Positions 46,990 through 57,700 of a DNA stretch of 64,000 nt are shown here, piece by piece. The first letter of the stretch is position 1; each line of letters opens with the position of its first letter. The stretch is taken from NCBI GenBank assembly GCA_024138025.1, contig JAMXBD010004243.1, positions 1 to 64,000 of the forward strand, given 5' to 3'. Source of the stretch: Combretum micranthum. Taxonomy: Eukaryota; Streptophyta; Magnoliopsida; Myrtales; Combretaceae. The position numbers and the translations under genes were made by a program. Below the pieces are notes generated by a model. The model saw only the letters and a list, made by a program, of their open reading frames with translations, ran no database searches and was not told the origin of the DNA.

Positions 46990-48010
46990 CTAGAAGTGGA
47001 GTTGAAGAAGTTGCTTGATTATCTTGAGTATGCTTTCTAGATAAGGATTCAACTTCTGGTCATTATATCATTGAAGCTTTAGAAGGGTCAGAAAGAATAA
47101 CTATTGACGATACTTAGGCAACATAAAAGAGCGTTGGCATGGAAGATTTCAAATATTAAGGGGATCACCCCTCCTTTTGGACACATAAACTCTTAATGGA
47201 AAACGGGTACAAGCTAGTTGTACAACCACAATGAAGATTGAACCCAAACATGAAGGAAGTGAAGAAGAAGGAAGTAATTAAGCTCTTGGATGCATGACTC
47301 ATTTACCTAATATCTGATAGTTCATAGGTGAGGCCAGTGCAAGTGGTTCCTATGAAAGGGGGGATGACCATGGTGTCAAATGGAAAGGAATGAACTAATT
47401 TCGATGCAGATAGTCACTGGAAGGAGAGTGTGCTTCGATTATAAGAAATGAATGATGCCATTAGGAAGGATCATTTCCTATTGTCATTCATAGATTAGAT
47501 GTTGGAAAGATTAGCAGGAAATGCATGCTACTGTTCTTTAGATGGCATGTCGGGATACTTCCAAATCCCTATAGCACCTGAAGATCAAGAGAAAACCACA
47601 TTCACATGTCTTCACGGTACTTTTGCATATCAGAGGATGCCATTCGATTTATGTAATGCCCTGCAACTTTTCAGCGTTGTAGGATAGCCTTTTTTTTTAT
47701 TTAATGGAAGACGTGATGGAGGTCTTCATGGATAACTTTTTAGTGATTGGGGATACATTTAATGATTGCTTGAAAAATTTGAAGAAAGTTCTCAAAAGAT
47801 GTGAGATTAAAAATCTTGTATTGAATTGGGAGAAGTGTCACTTCATGGTACAGCAAGGAGTTGTTTTAAGACATAAGATATCGAAAAAAGGGATTGAAGT
47901 AGACACAACTAACATGGATATTATTGAAAAATTACCACCACCATCATCGATCAAGGGTATATGAAGCTTCTTTAGGCATGCAGGGTTATACCAAAGATTT
48001 GTCAAGGACT
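46990..48010 (+). pseudogene. Athila reverse transcriptase relic
   Basis: Would copy element RNA into DNA. Visible parts are VRPVQVVPMKGGMTMV (near 47330), YCSLDGMSGYFQIPIAPEDQ (47529; the SLDG-SGYFQI motif with the first catalytic aspartate), KTTFTCLHGTFAYQRMPF, and at 47704 EVFMDNFLVIGDTFNDCL. The catalytic Y/F-M-D-D box reads F-M-D-N (second aspartate codon AAC, 47734-47736), so activity would be lost even with frames restored. The connection domain follows (NLVLNWEKCHFMV). Frameshifts lie near 47690 and 47965. Confidence 0.88.
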
Positions 48011-48049
48011 TCTCTAAGATAGGTAGACTATCGACTAAATATTGGAGAA

Positions 48050-48530
48050 GGATGCCTTTGACTTTAATGAAAGTTGCTATGAATTTTTCAATATATTGAA
48101 GGGAAAACTATCAAGGCTCCAATAATGGTGATACCAGATTGGAACCTACCTTTGGAATTAATGTGTGATGCAATCAACTCAACAGTAGGGGCTATACTTG
48201 GACAGAGACGAGACAAGCACTTCTAGCACATTTACAGCAAAACGTTTATACCGGCTAAAGAGAATTATGCTACCTGAAAAGGAGTTGTTAGCGGTGGTAT
48301 TCTCTTTTGACAAATTCACCCTACTTGATATTGTCAAAAGTTGTTGTCTGCACGGATCATTCAGCATTGAAATATCTGTTATCAAAATCTGATGCAAAGC
48401 CAAGGTTGATCAGATGGATTCTTCTCTTCCAAGAGTTTGATTTGGAAATCAAGGAAAAATAAGGGGCAGAAAATCTAGCTATTGATCACTTATCAAGATT
48501 GGATAATCCACATTTAGCTAAGTTGCATGA
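48050..48530 (+). pseudogene. Athila RNase H relic
   Basis: Would degrade the RNA template during replication. WNLPLELMCDAINSTVGAIL (near 48140) contains the D-A-x(n)-GA-L motif. It is followed by [24 protein letters not shown] with the E-L-L-A-V helix, and after a frame change [20 protein letters not shown] and FDLEIKE. Two or more frame breaks are present. Confidence 0.8.
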
Positions 48531-48599
48531 AGAAGACATTAATGATAAGTTCCCGGAGGAAAGCTTGTTTTAGTATGTGTTCTAAAAGACCATGGTATT

Positions 48600-49880
48600 C
48601 TTTGATTTGCTGATATAGCAAACTATTTAGTGGGGAAGGCCTTACCACAAGACATGGACTACCATAAAAAGAAGAAGTTCTTTTCAAAACTTAAGCATTA
48701 CTTTTAGGAAGACCTTTTCTATTTAGAGTTTGCTGACCAAGCCATAAGGCGATGCATATCTTATGAGGAAGGGTAAGAAAGTCTGATTCATTGTCATAGT
48801 GGTCCAATTGGAGGCCACAAAAGTGTAAACATGACTGCTCAAAAGGTTTTAGAACCAGGTTTCTACTAGCCCACTATTTTTAAAGATTATCACTTAGTTG
48901 TTTTGTCTTGTGATAGGTGTCAAAGAACAGGAAACATCTCAAAGAGGGACGAAATGCCACAAAAATATATCCTTGAATGTGAAGTATTCGATGTGTGGGG
49001 AATCGACTTTATGGGTCCATTTCCTAGCTCATTTGGTAATAATTGTATATTGATGGTTGTGGATTATGTAAGCAAGTGGGTGGAAGCTCAAGCTCTACCA
49101 ACAAATAATGCATGGGTAGTGTCAAAAATTTTAAGAAAATTGATCTTTAGGTTTGGCACACCTTGAGCAATGATAAGTGACAGGGGAACCCACTTTTGTA
49201 ATGCCCAGATAAAGAGGGTCTTAAGGAAATATGGAGTTCATCATAGATTGTCACCCCCTACCATCCACACACTAGTGGTCAGGTTGAAGTCTTAAACAGG
49301 GAGTTAAAACGAATATTGGAGAAAACGGTGGCAAATAGTAGGAAGGATTGGAGTGAGAAGTTAGATGATGCACTATAGGCATATAAGACTAACTACAAGA
49401 TACCCTTGAGGTCTATACCATATAGATTTTTGTATGGTAAGGCATGTCACTTGTCAGTAGAGATAGAGCATAAAGCATATTGTGCTATCAAAGCTACAAA
49501 TCTAGATCTTGAAGTAGCAAATAAACATAGGTGTCACCAATTAAATGAATTGGATGAGTAGAGGCAAATAGCATATGAGAATAATAAGATGTATAAGGAA
49601 AAAGCTAGGCGACTGCATGATGCTAGAATCCATCAGCCAAGGCAATTCAAGGAAAGAGATACAGTATTGTTGTATAACTCATGACTTAGATTATTTTCGT
49701 GAAAACTTAAATCAAGATGGTCGGGTCAATTCATTGTGAGGAAAGTTTTTCCCCATAGAGAAGTGGAAGTAGAACATCTGAATAAAGGAGTTTTCAAGGT
49801 CAACGGGCAAAGCCTTAAACTTTATTTTGGAAATCAAGAGGATTGGAAAGGAAAGGAGGAGTTCAAACTCCTTTAAGTTG
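48600..49880 (+). pseudogene. Athila integrase relic
   Basis: Would insert the element DNA in the nucleus. A degraded zinc finger region ([21 protein letters not shown] near 48903) precedes the core [13 protein letters not shown] (first D), then SDRGTHFCN (second D) after a TGA in FRFGTP-stop-AMISDRG. In another frame [12 protein letters not shown] supplies the glutamate (near 49280). The C-terminal region holds ARLHDARIHQPRQFKERD-like sequence near 49605. Frameshifts occur near 49250 and 49680. Confidence 0.85.
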
Positions 49881-49915
49881 AATCAACCATGTAGAACAAT
49901 CGACACATTGAGCTA

Positions 49916-49957
49916 ATGACGTTAAACAAACGCCTCATGGGAGGTAACCCACGTTTA
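49916..49957 (+). other. Conserved hairpin motif after Athila integrase
   Basis: ATGACGTTAAACAAACGCC is followed by CATGGGAGGTAACCCACG. TGGG...CCCA can form a small stem. From memory, the core TGGGAGG(C/T)AACCCA follows the pol frame in many Athila/Tat elements, which points to a shared RNA function of unknown nature. Confidence 0.55.
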
Positions 49958-50169
49958 GTTTAAGTTTGCTTTGTTTTGTCATGTTTTAGCAGTCTAGATA
50001 GATTTGTAGTATAATCTTATATTTAGTATAACTTAATTTAGTGTTTGATCTTATTTTGTAGTTATCTAACAAAATTTGAGGAAAATCAAGGCAAAAGAGA
50101 TCAATTGGAGGAGACAAATCAATTCTATCATGGAAAATTTAAGTCAAATACAAGGAAATGGAAGAAATT

Positions 50170-50610
50170 AAAATCAAAGGAGATAACGGCCTAAGTCACG
50201 CCCGTATAGTATTAGCATGATGAATTAGGGAGATCTTCTTGTCAATTACAGGTGTGATGGGGGCTATATCAGCCAAAAATGGCCGTAACGAGGGGGAGAT
50301 TGAGGAATGCATAATGCTCAGAGCATATCCCTATCTATAATACGGTCATAACAAAGGAAAAACAAAAGACTCGAGAGGATCACAATCTTGGTAATGACCA
50401 TGATAGAGGTAAGTATTTTTTCGATTCTTGCACAGAGGAGATCATTGGCCATGATGCGATCGTGATCTAAGGTAGCCATTTTGAAAATTTTCCACAAAAT
50501 ATATCACTGTCTATGTTATAGCCGTGATATTGGTTAGTTTTAAAAAAATAATTTTTCTTAAGAATATCATGGACTGTATAATGGCCATGATTGAGGGCGT
50601 AACCTAACAC
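50170..50610. repeat. Palindrome cluster in the Athila spacer
   Basis: At least seven degenerate units of the ATCACGGCC / GGCCGTGAT type. Examples are GATAACGGCCTAAGTCACGC, AATGGCCGTAACG, ATTGGCCATGATGCG, TTATAGCCGTGATATTGG and AATGGCCATGATTG. They lie directly before the TATA-like box at 50611. Related clusters are in the LTRs of this element and in the Del-like LTR. Confidence 0.65.
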
Positions 50611-50618
50611 TATATAAG
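50611..50618 (+). promoter_or_regulatory. Candidate internal promoter of the Athila second ORF
   Basis: TATATAAG is followed after about 25 bases by TTTCTCTCTCTTCACC and further CT-rich leader sequence, a combination typical of plant promoters with their 5' leaders. It lies 830 bp before ATG 51441, with a putative intron in between. Confidence 0.4.
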
Positions 50619-50779
50619 TATTAGTTCACTTTCTCTCTCTTCACCTTCATTTTATACGTTTGTCGTGTTTCCTTCATTTTACACCCTCTCTCTCGCACTT
50701 AACACCCATAACCACACACTCTCCTCATTATTTTAGTTCCTTTGTTGCACAATCACAACAATTTGATTAATAGCAACAT

Positions 50780-51440
50780 GTATGTAATTTCCACACTTTT
50801 CTCTTAATTTTTTGTGAGATCTGGAAGGTTTGAGCAAAAACAAAATTTTAGGGTTTTTGTTATTTGTTGTAATATGAAGTTTTAATGTTGATGTATGCTG
50901 TTCTTAATGTTTGTGTACCTTATACATGCTATCATCTTACATTTCATGCTAAAATTTCACCAATTACAACATGAACCCTAATTTCTACCTAGATCAACGT
51001 CGTGAAAAATTTTAGGGCTTTTTAAAATTTCTAGTAGATTTGTACTTTAGAGGCTAAATAATGTAGTATGGTGGTATTATAACATGTTTAGACATGAGTT
51101 TGTTACACTAATGGTCAAAACCTTAATTTTTCCACATAAACCTTAATTTTTAGTACTTAACACGCTAAGTCTCCCGAAATGTGAATGATATGTTACTCTA
51201 AGTTGTTAATAGAGTTGACCATGTTTTTTTAATGCTTATATAGGTTGGTTATCTCTACTTTAGTTTTCACACATAAAGAGCACTTAAGCATGTGAATACA
51301 TATGTCTATTACTATAAGTAATTTTATTAACACCAGTTGGTTAACTATAAGTTGTGATGTGTATGTTATTGGTATATTATGTAAGAGGTGCAATTACATT
51401 TAGGTCATTGAATTAATAGAATATATTTGTCTTTTTGTAG
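50780..51440 (+). other. Putative intron before the Athila second ORF
   Basis: The donor-like GTATGTAA at 50780 and the T-rich acceptor GTCTTTTTGTAG ending at 51440 enclose 661 bp of AT-rich sequence without long frames. The ATG of the second ORF follows at once. The arrangement suggests production of the second protein from a spliced transcript. This is inferred from sequence only. Confidence 0.4.
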
Positions 51441-53030
51441 ATGGCACCTAAGAAAGAAGTTGCACAAAAAGCAGTGAAATGCCCATGAACAAAAAAATCA
51501 CTAATCGGGGGTGATGCTAGGAGTTCAAGCAGCATATTAAAACCTCCATCATGCGTGAATGAAGATCACCATCACTAATTTGATCAGATGGTGAAGGAAA
51601 AGAATTTGATGGGGAATATGATTTCGAATGAGAAAGTTTTAGGGGAGTATGGGATTTTGAAGGCCTTTGAGAGGTTACTGCCAAAGGGGCCATGGCTCAA
51701 ATTCTTCAACATTAAGGAAGACATCTTAAGGGAAACAACCTTAGCATTCATGACATCCTTTAAACTGAAGTTCTCCAGCATTTAGTCTAGCACACATAAT
51801 GAAGTCACATTTCTTGCCAACGGGAAATATTATGAGATGACCATCACAAAGTTCATCTAGGGCATGGGAATCTACATGGATGCTGAGATAGACTCTGCTA
51901 AGTTTCATAGGCTGCCTATCAGTAAGCCTAGAAAGGTCACTTACCCAAATTTCTAGAGAGAAATCTCTATGGAGTTAGAATTTTGCCCTTTCAAATCATG
52001 AGGTTTGAGTTTCAGATTGTTGAGTCATTGTATCCTTCACTATATCATAGTGAGATCAGAACCCAAGATTAGAGAGTTCTAGAGTAGTGGCTAAAATTGA
52101 CACACTGCCCCTATACAGTATTATCAAGCAATATAAGGTGAATGTTGGGGTTGTACTTACATTTGCATTCAGACATCAAGCCTTAGATTCTAGTAATGCC
52201 ATTTATTTTGAGCCATTGGTCACATGCCTCATGAGGAACTTAAAGATCTAGCTAAAAGTATGAGCCAAAAGATAAGATTGAAGAATCAAGACCTCTCCTC
52301 TCCACTCCATTTATCCAATGCGGTATTCAAAAAGTGCCAAATCCATACGTTGACATTAAAGCACCGGGTCAGTAGCAGTGAACCACTCTCCAACTCTACT
52401 TACTCTACTAAGAGTTTAGCCAAATTGGAGCAAGCCATTTCAAAACAAGTAGTATAAATGGCTGAATAAAAAAAAAAGATTACTGCTTTGAAAGAAGAGA
52501 ATAAATTAATGAAATAGCTGATCAAAGAAGGATTCAGCTAGTTTTTTATCAACTTAAAATTCATTTACCTTCCTACTTCAGATCTATCCCTACTAGGGAG
52601 GATACCCTTCTCAAGAACCCCCTTAGTACTCATCCGGAAAATGCTTCACCTTCAGCTAGTGAGTATCAAGTGCCACTAACACCAACTTATCAAGTTGTAG
52701 GTGAAGATAATGAAAGTGGGGAGGAAGAGCGGTCAGAAGAGGAGGAGGAAGAACAACATATTCAACACCGTTCCACACTTAGAAGGGGGATAGATCAGTA
52801 GAAGGCTCCTCAAGCTTCTAGGCAGGCTCTACCACAACAACCTCCAGCCTCATCTGAGCAAACAAAACAGAAAAGTGAATCTAGATCTGAGGAGGAGAGT
52901 AGCAGCGCAGAGTTTGCATCTGGAGATGATGATGATGGAGAAGGAAGCAAGAAGAAATCTAATGATGATGATGGAGATGATGATGAAAGTGATGAAACTG
53001 ATGCAAGTGATGATGAGGCCAACAAGTAAG
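51441..53030 (+). pseudogene. Athila second ORF (env-position ORF) relic
   Basis: The frame starting MAPKKEVAQKAVKCP runs through several stops and stays in register to about 52010: NLMGNMISNEKVLGEYGILK, LLPKGPWLKFFNIKED, ATTLAFMTSFKLKFSSI-like, then KYYEMTITKFI-stop-GMGIYMDAE. Later frames give an acidic tail at 52680-53029 (SGEEERSEEEEEEQHIQH and ASGDDDDGEGSKKKSNDDDG). Athila elements carry an ORF of unknown function, sometimes called env-like, in this position. I see neither a signal peptide nor a clear membrane segment here, and the charged tail looks nuclear or RNA-binding rather than envelope-like. The function is not known. Confidence 0.6.
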
Positions 53031-54510
53031 AGAAGAGGTAGCTGATAATGATGAGGAGGATAATAGTAGCGACCATAATTTATACAACTGATTTTTCATT
53101 TTATTTTTATTTTTATAATTTTTCTTTTTTTATTTTTATTTTTATTATGAACTAATGTACTTTCATTTGAAGACTTATTATGTATTGTTTTGTTCTTATT
53201 TTATGTTTATCCTATTGCTTTGTTATAGCGGATGACTAATGGTTTGGTGTTTTAGTTGGCTGCTCAAACTGAAATCTATGGAGCAAATATTTCCATTAGA
53301 AATAAGCAGTTTTAGTTTTCTTTCTCTTTATTTTCTTTTCTATTAATTTTCCTTTTCCATTTCATCCCTAAATTAAGACATTATGGACAATGTCTATCTG
53401 AAATGTGGGGAAGGGAGTATGTATATGTTGCATGTAGATTGTTTAGAGTATGGGTATGATACCGTATTATCACATTTTTCCTCACTTAAGCATGCTTTGG
53501 GAATTTAGGAAAATTTCATGATGTAGGATCATTAAAAGTTTTTATAGGTATCTCTCATATCAAGTAACTATGTCACTGATTGTGAATGTGGTCTTAATTT
53601 ACTACTAGCTGTTGTGCTTTTATTAATATGCTAAGGTTGCATGGTGAAATCCAAATGGTGTAGTTTTATTTGTTATTTAACTAGGATTTTGTGTTTTAGA
53701 ATAGCATAAGGTTTTAAGTAAAGGCCAGTTAGTCAGTCTCTAAAACTTAATGGAATTTATGGGTTTTCATTCAATTATCTTAAGAGCTTACCATGTAATC
53801 TTATTAAATTATAACCCCTTAGATTTTATCAAAAGAAGAAGAAGAAGAAGAAGTTCACCTAAGGTCGTCTGGCCTGGGATCGATCGATCAAGGAAGCATA
53901 CTTAACATAATAATTACAGTCCCAAGAGTCTCGTATCTCAAGTAATTAAGCCTGCGAGATACCCTCAAACGGGAAAACATTTGTTAACTTGGGTGATGAA
54001 TTCAAAATTATTGGCTGAAAGCTTGTTACATGGGATCCGAGATTTGCTAAAAAACTAGACATTTGCATATATATACAATAATAAAAGGGGGAAGAAAGAA
54101 GTTAAAGATGCATGGATTGCCATTTGAATTGACATTAGCTTTATAGATGATTGATGATTCCATATACTTTCATGTTAAGGAGATGGGATCAACTAATTCT
54201 CTTTTACTTTGAGATCTTGTGTCTGATTTTGATATGTGAATCCCTGTTTAAACGATCAAGGCAAAGGCTAGATTGTTTGGATTAGCCTTGGAATTCCAGC
54301 ATAAATTAATGGAAGGATATGTCATAGCAAGTCGGATGGGACATTAGCACTTATGAATTGTAAAGTCATTTAATGGAACTTTTAAAGTTAATGAGAGAGA
54401 CAATGATTCTTGTCTATTATAAAAAGGATGCATTAGTATTTCTTACCCTAAAGACTTATTTTGATTTTATCATTTTATTAGCTAGTTTGCTTGAGGGCAA
54501 GCAAAGCTTA
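53031..54510. other. Athila 3' non-coding region
   Basis: AT-rich. It contains GGACAATGTC followed by TGTGGGGAAGGGAGTA (53389-53421), a purine-rich stretch resembling an additional internal polypurine tract, and a GAA run (53831-53853). The 74-codon frame at 54373 has no recognisable domain. Confidence 0.5.
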
Positions 54511-54524
54511 AGTGGGGGGAAGTT
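54511..54524 (+). other. Athila polypurine tract
   Basis: AGTGGGGGGAAGTT immediately precedes the LTR start TGATAG and follows GAGGGCAAGCAAAGCTTA. It is the expected primer for plus-strand synthesis and marks the start of the 3' LTR. Confidence 0.88.
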
Positions 54525-54699
54525 TGATAGAAGCAATTTACTATACTTATTTGGATTCATTTATGGTCAATTACGTTCTAATTCTTGTTTAAATTAAGAT
54601 AATCGATACTTAATTACAAAATATATGCATTCTAGGTGTAAAAAGTACAAATACCAATGTTTGGATGGAACTCAACAAGAATTAGAGCTTAAGAAGTTT

Positions 54700-55115
54700 C
54701 CTAGACCACATCACGCTCGTTATGGAGCTGGTGATCCCCTTTGACATATGCAAAGAAGGAGAATACAAGCATAACCATAAGAGGAAAGAGGATCAATTGG
54801 ACCATAGAGACGATCACGGCCTCTGATACGGTCGTGATGTCGGTGGTTATATCCTTTGATCAAGTTTTGTTTACTTGATATAACTATTATTTAAGGAGAA
54901 TAGATGAAGCACAGAGGATATAACAACCTTCAATACGACCGTATCTAATAAGGGAATGATTTGCATACATTACATGAAGATCAATTACAACTGTTATCAG
55001 TTGAATGTTCGTGATCCAAGGAGATAACAACCTCTACTACGGTCGTGATCTGCCTTGGGAAATCATTTCTGACAAGATAACGGCTTGTAAAACAGGCATG
55101 ACAACGGTTACTTAT
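54700..55115. repeat. Palindrome cluster in the Athila 3' LTR
   Basis: The clearest unit, at 54812-54838, has ATCACGGCC, then TCTGATAC, then GGTCGTGAT, a stem of nine pairs with one G-T wobble. Others are at 54936-54955 and 55021-55049 (ATAACAACCTCTACTACGG, then TCGTGATC). The truncated 5' LTR carries the same units at 38824-38850 and 39029-39056. Confidence 0.7.
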
Positions 55116-55218
55116 GGGATATTTTTGCATCAATTTGGATTTTTGCACCTTTTTGAAAGGAGATGAAAGCCAATTGACATGAACTTTCCCCCATCAGATG
55201 TACCTAATAGAGGAGAGA

Positions 55219-55226
55219 TATAAATA
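55219..55226 (+). promoter_or_regulatory. TATA box of the Athila 3' LTR
   Basis: TATAAATA preceded by GAGGAGAGA, about 700 bp into the LTR and downstream of the palindrome cluster. It is the likely U3 promoter. Confidence 0.5.
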
Positions 55227-56186
55227 CCTTGGTGAAACACTGCAAAAGATGATGAGAAGTTACATATCGCATTTGTTAGAGAGAAACAAAGAACCACCTA
55301 TCATTATTGTATCCGTGTAAGAGTATATTTAGTTTTATTGTATCAAAACCTAAAGTAACTATTGTTTAAGGGTTGTTTTCATATTCCTTCTTCTTAATTC
55401 TTACATCTATGGTGCTGTGTTTTGTTGTTTTTCGTACATTATGCATAAGCAGTTGTTAGGGCTTGTGTAGTCGTGTATTTGCATGTACATACATGGAATG
55501 AAAGTCAAATTGTTGTAGGATTTTTAATCTCCATATTGTATTGAAGAACTCTCATCCTAGGTAGTGCGTGACTTTGGATTAGATCAAATTTCCATGAGAT
55601 GTGATTGAGAAATCCACACATGGAATAGATCTAGGCTATAGTGAGATATTGGTCATTGCACCTAGAGGTAAGGTTGTGAAATCTTTTGCATGTAATTGGA
55701 AAATTACCTTGGGATCATATGTTTAATGCGGTCTTAGTCAGGTTTTAACTAGGAACAGATTTCAATAGACAAGGCTAAGGTTAGGGTTCAATAGTCTCGA
55801 GAGAGATATTGAATTAATAAGTGAAATCCTGCAGTTAGGAAAGACACAACAAACAATAAAGTTGTATTACGTGTTAATTCATTAGTGAAACAAGTTTGTT
55901 GTGTTGTTAATAGTTAAGTTAATTTAATTTGTTAATTAATGTAATAAACATAGCTATAGCTAAGAATTAGTTATTTGTTTAATTTTAATTTCTAATTTAA
56001 TTGAATTTGCTAGATAGTAATTAATAGGGCGAGTAATAGTACTTGTCGACCACTCCGAGGAATACGATCTTATATTTCATTTCTATACTACATGCAATAG
56101 GTACACTTGCCTAATATTGACAAGATTATAGAAACAAGATAATAGGAATTAATCATTTAAAATGCAGTCAAAAAGAGTGCACCATG

Positions 56187-56207
56187 CACTAAGTTTAAGG
56201 TATTACA
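56187..56207 (+). repeat. Terminal stub of the Del-like 5' LTR
   Basis: CACTAAGTTTAAGGTATTAC and a final A form the resumed end of the Del-like LTR interrupted at 38539. It compares with AAATTTAAGGGTGTTACA on the minus strand at 28479. The primer-binding site follows. Confidence 0.55.
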
Positions 56208-56214
56208 ACTTATG

Positions 56215-56226
56215 TGGTATCATAGA
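56215..56226 (+). other. Primer-binding site of the Del-like element
   Basis: TGGTATCATAGA, eight bases after the LTR end, matches the tRNA-Met site TGGTATCAGAGC at ten of twelve positions. It marks the start of the Del internal region. Confidence 0.7.
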
Positions 56227-56416
56227 TTAGGTTATGAATCTTATTAGACCAAAGTTACGACTCCTTAGGATGGTGAGTAATGATGAGTAGGGTAACAAAT
56301 AGTTAGGACTGCTTATTTAGTTAGTATTGTTGTTATTTAGCAGTTATCTATAGTGTTTTGTTCCTTTTAACTTGCTTTATCTCCTTTCTTACATTCTATG
56401 TGTTTACGTTTATAGA

Positions 56417-57700
56417 ATGCCACCTAGAAGAAGGGCCCCTAATGTTGGTTGCTTTAGAACTGGTGATGAAGAAGTTAATGGATGACAACTACCTTTGAAC
56501 TAGCCGCCCTTAAACCAAATACCTCTGGACCTACCACCACCAGCACCACTGGCGGCAAGATAACACGTCCAAGTAGATGTTACAGAGCTCATGCAAGCTC
56601 TGAATACCCTTCTAGGGGTAGTTATGCAACAGCATCAATAGATGCATCAAGATGTGCAAGTGATATAAGCCAATTCTAAGGCATGGAGGTAGGAGACCAA
56701 CTAGAATGGTAATGGTGACAATGGAGCTAGACATGCTGATGTCTTAAATCTGAACAAATTTATAAACTAGGTTTACAAGTTTGAGCCAAAGCCTAAGAGA
56801 TCGCTTGATGCTTAGGTATGGGTAGAAGAAATAGAGAAAACTTTTGCAACTCTTGACATCCCTAAAAACAAAAAGGTTAAGTATGCCTCTTATTTGCTGA
56901 TCGTGAGAGCAAATAACTAGTAGATGAGCAACAAGAGGCACATTACTAGAGTGACTACTTGGGATAGATACCAGCAGGCCTTCTATAAAGAGTTTTTTCC
57001 TGAAAGTATTAAGCATAAGATGTTGCAAGATTACTATACTTTACATCAAGGCTTTATGATAGTGGAGGAATAAGAAACAGAGTTGAACAGGTTCATGAGG
57101 CTTCGCCATATCTTCTGAAGGAGAGTGAGGATGCCATGGTAAGCTATTATCACAGGGCTGCAGCCTAAGATCCAGCATCATATGAACTTAATGGAATTGA
57201 CCAACGACTCTACTATGGTCAATAAAGGAAAGATTGTTGAGCAAGGCCTGCAAATGGTAAAGGGTCAAGAAGCACAACGAAGTCAGGTTTATTTGGGAAA
57301 GCGACCAATTGCCAGTATTCTTACCTTAGATAAAGAGAAGAGGTCGACCACAAAGCAAGTTAGGCTAATAGCTCAAGGTATTGAAAGGAAGTGTACCAAG
57401 TGCTATTGCCCACATGATCATAAGGATTCTGAGTAGCTTGAGAATGCTTGCTTTTCGTGTAGTAAGGATAGGCACAACCATAAGTTTTTCACAAAGAAGA
57501 TTCTCCCATAAGTGTTTTGTTTCGTGTATGGACAACGATGACACATGGCCATAGATTGCAAAGAGCCTAGTAGACTAGTGACTCCAGGAATTCAGATAGG
57601 TCATCCTCAAGCAACGGTCAAGGAAAGAGAGCATAAGCCAAAGTTTATGCTATCCAGTGCCAGGATACATTTAGCATAGACACTATAACTAGTATGCTCT
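56417..57700 (+). pseudogene. Del/Tekay-like gag relic
   Basis: ATG at 56417 (MPPRRRAPNVG) follows a leader of about 200 bases after the primer-binding site. Gag core pieces are VYKFEPKPKRSLDA-stop-VW and EEIEKTFATLDIPKNKKVKY (56770-56890), TTWDRYQQAFYKEFFPES (56955-57010), and LQMVKGQEAQRSQVYLGKRP (57245). The zinc knuckle region at 57440-57560 is degraded (CFVYGQR-stop-HMAIDC, with one cysteine replaced by tyrosine). The pattern F-P-P-x-F....DP..AE.WL.EIEK-F and FYEKYFP is that of Ty3 chromovirus gag. Several stops stand where W, Q or R codons are expected. Confidence 0.8.

Larger units (their letters stand above)
38540..56186 (+). mobile_element. Athila-like Ty3 LTR retrotransposon with nested LTR insertion
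   Basis: The order is truncated 5' LTR (38540-39067), inserted foreign LTR (39068-44520), gag, protease, reverse transcriptase, RNase H, integrase, long spacer with a second ORF, polypurine tract, and full 3' LTR (54525-56186). The pentamer CACTA occurs at 38535-38539 and 56187-56191 as the probable target duplication, although the first two bases of the 5' LTR and the canonical CA end are altered. The gag motifs, the protease motif ALIDLGAS, the conserved hairpin after integrase, and the large second ORF before the 3' LTR are Athila traits. All frames are broken. Confidence 0.85.
54525..56186 (+). repeat. Athila 3' LTR
   Basis: Starts TGATAGAAGC after the polypurine tract. Its first 530 bases match 38540-39060. 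It contains a palindrome cluster (54700-55115) and a TATA box, and near its end CGACCACTCCGAGGAATACG and GGTACACTTGCC, as in Athila U5 regions. The right end is placed at 56186 because CACTA follows. The terminal dinucleotide is not the canonical CA, so the boundary may be off by a few bases. Confidence 0.75.

Noticed and set aside
52810..53076. Serine/leucine-rich 88-codon frame on the minus strand
   Set aside because: It is the antisense of the acidic tail of the Athila second ORF (GAT/GAG codons).
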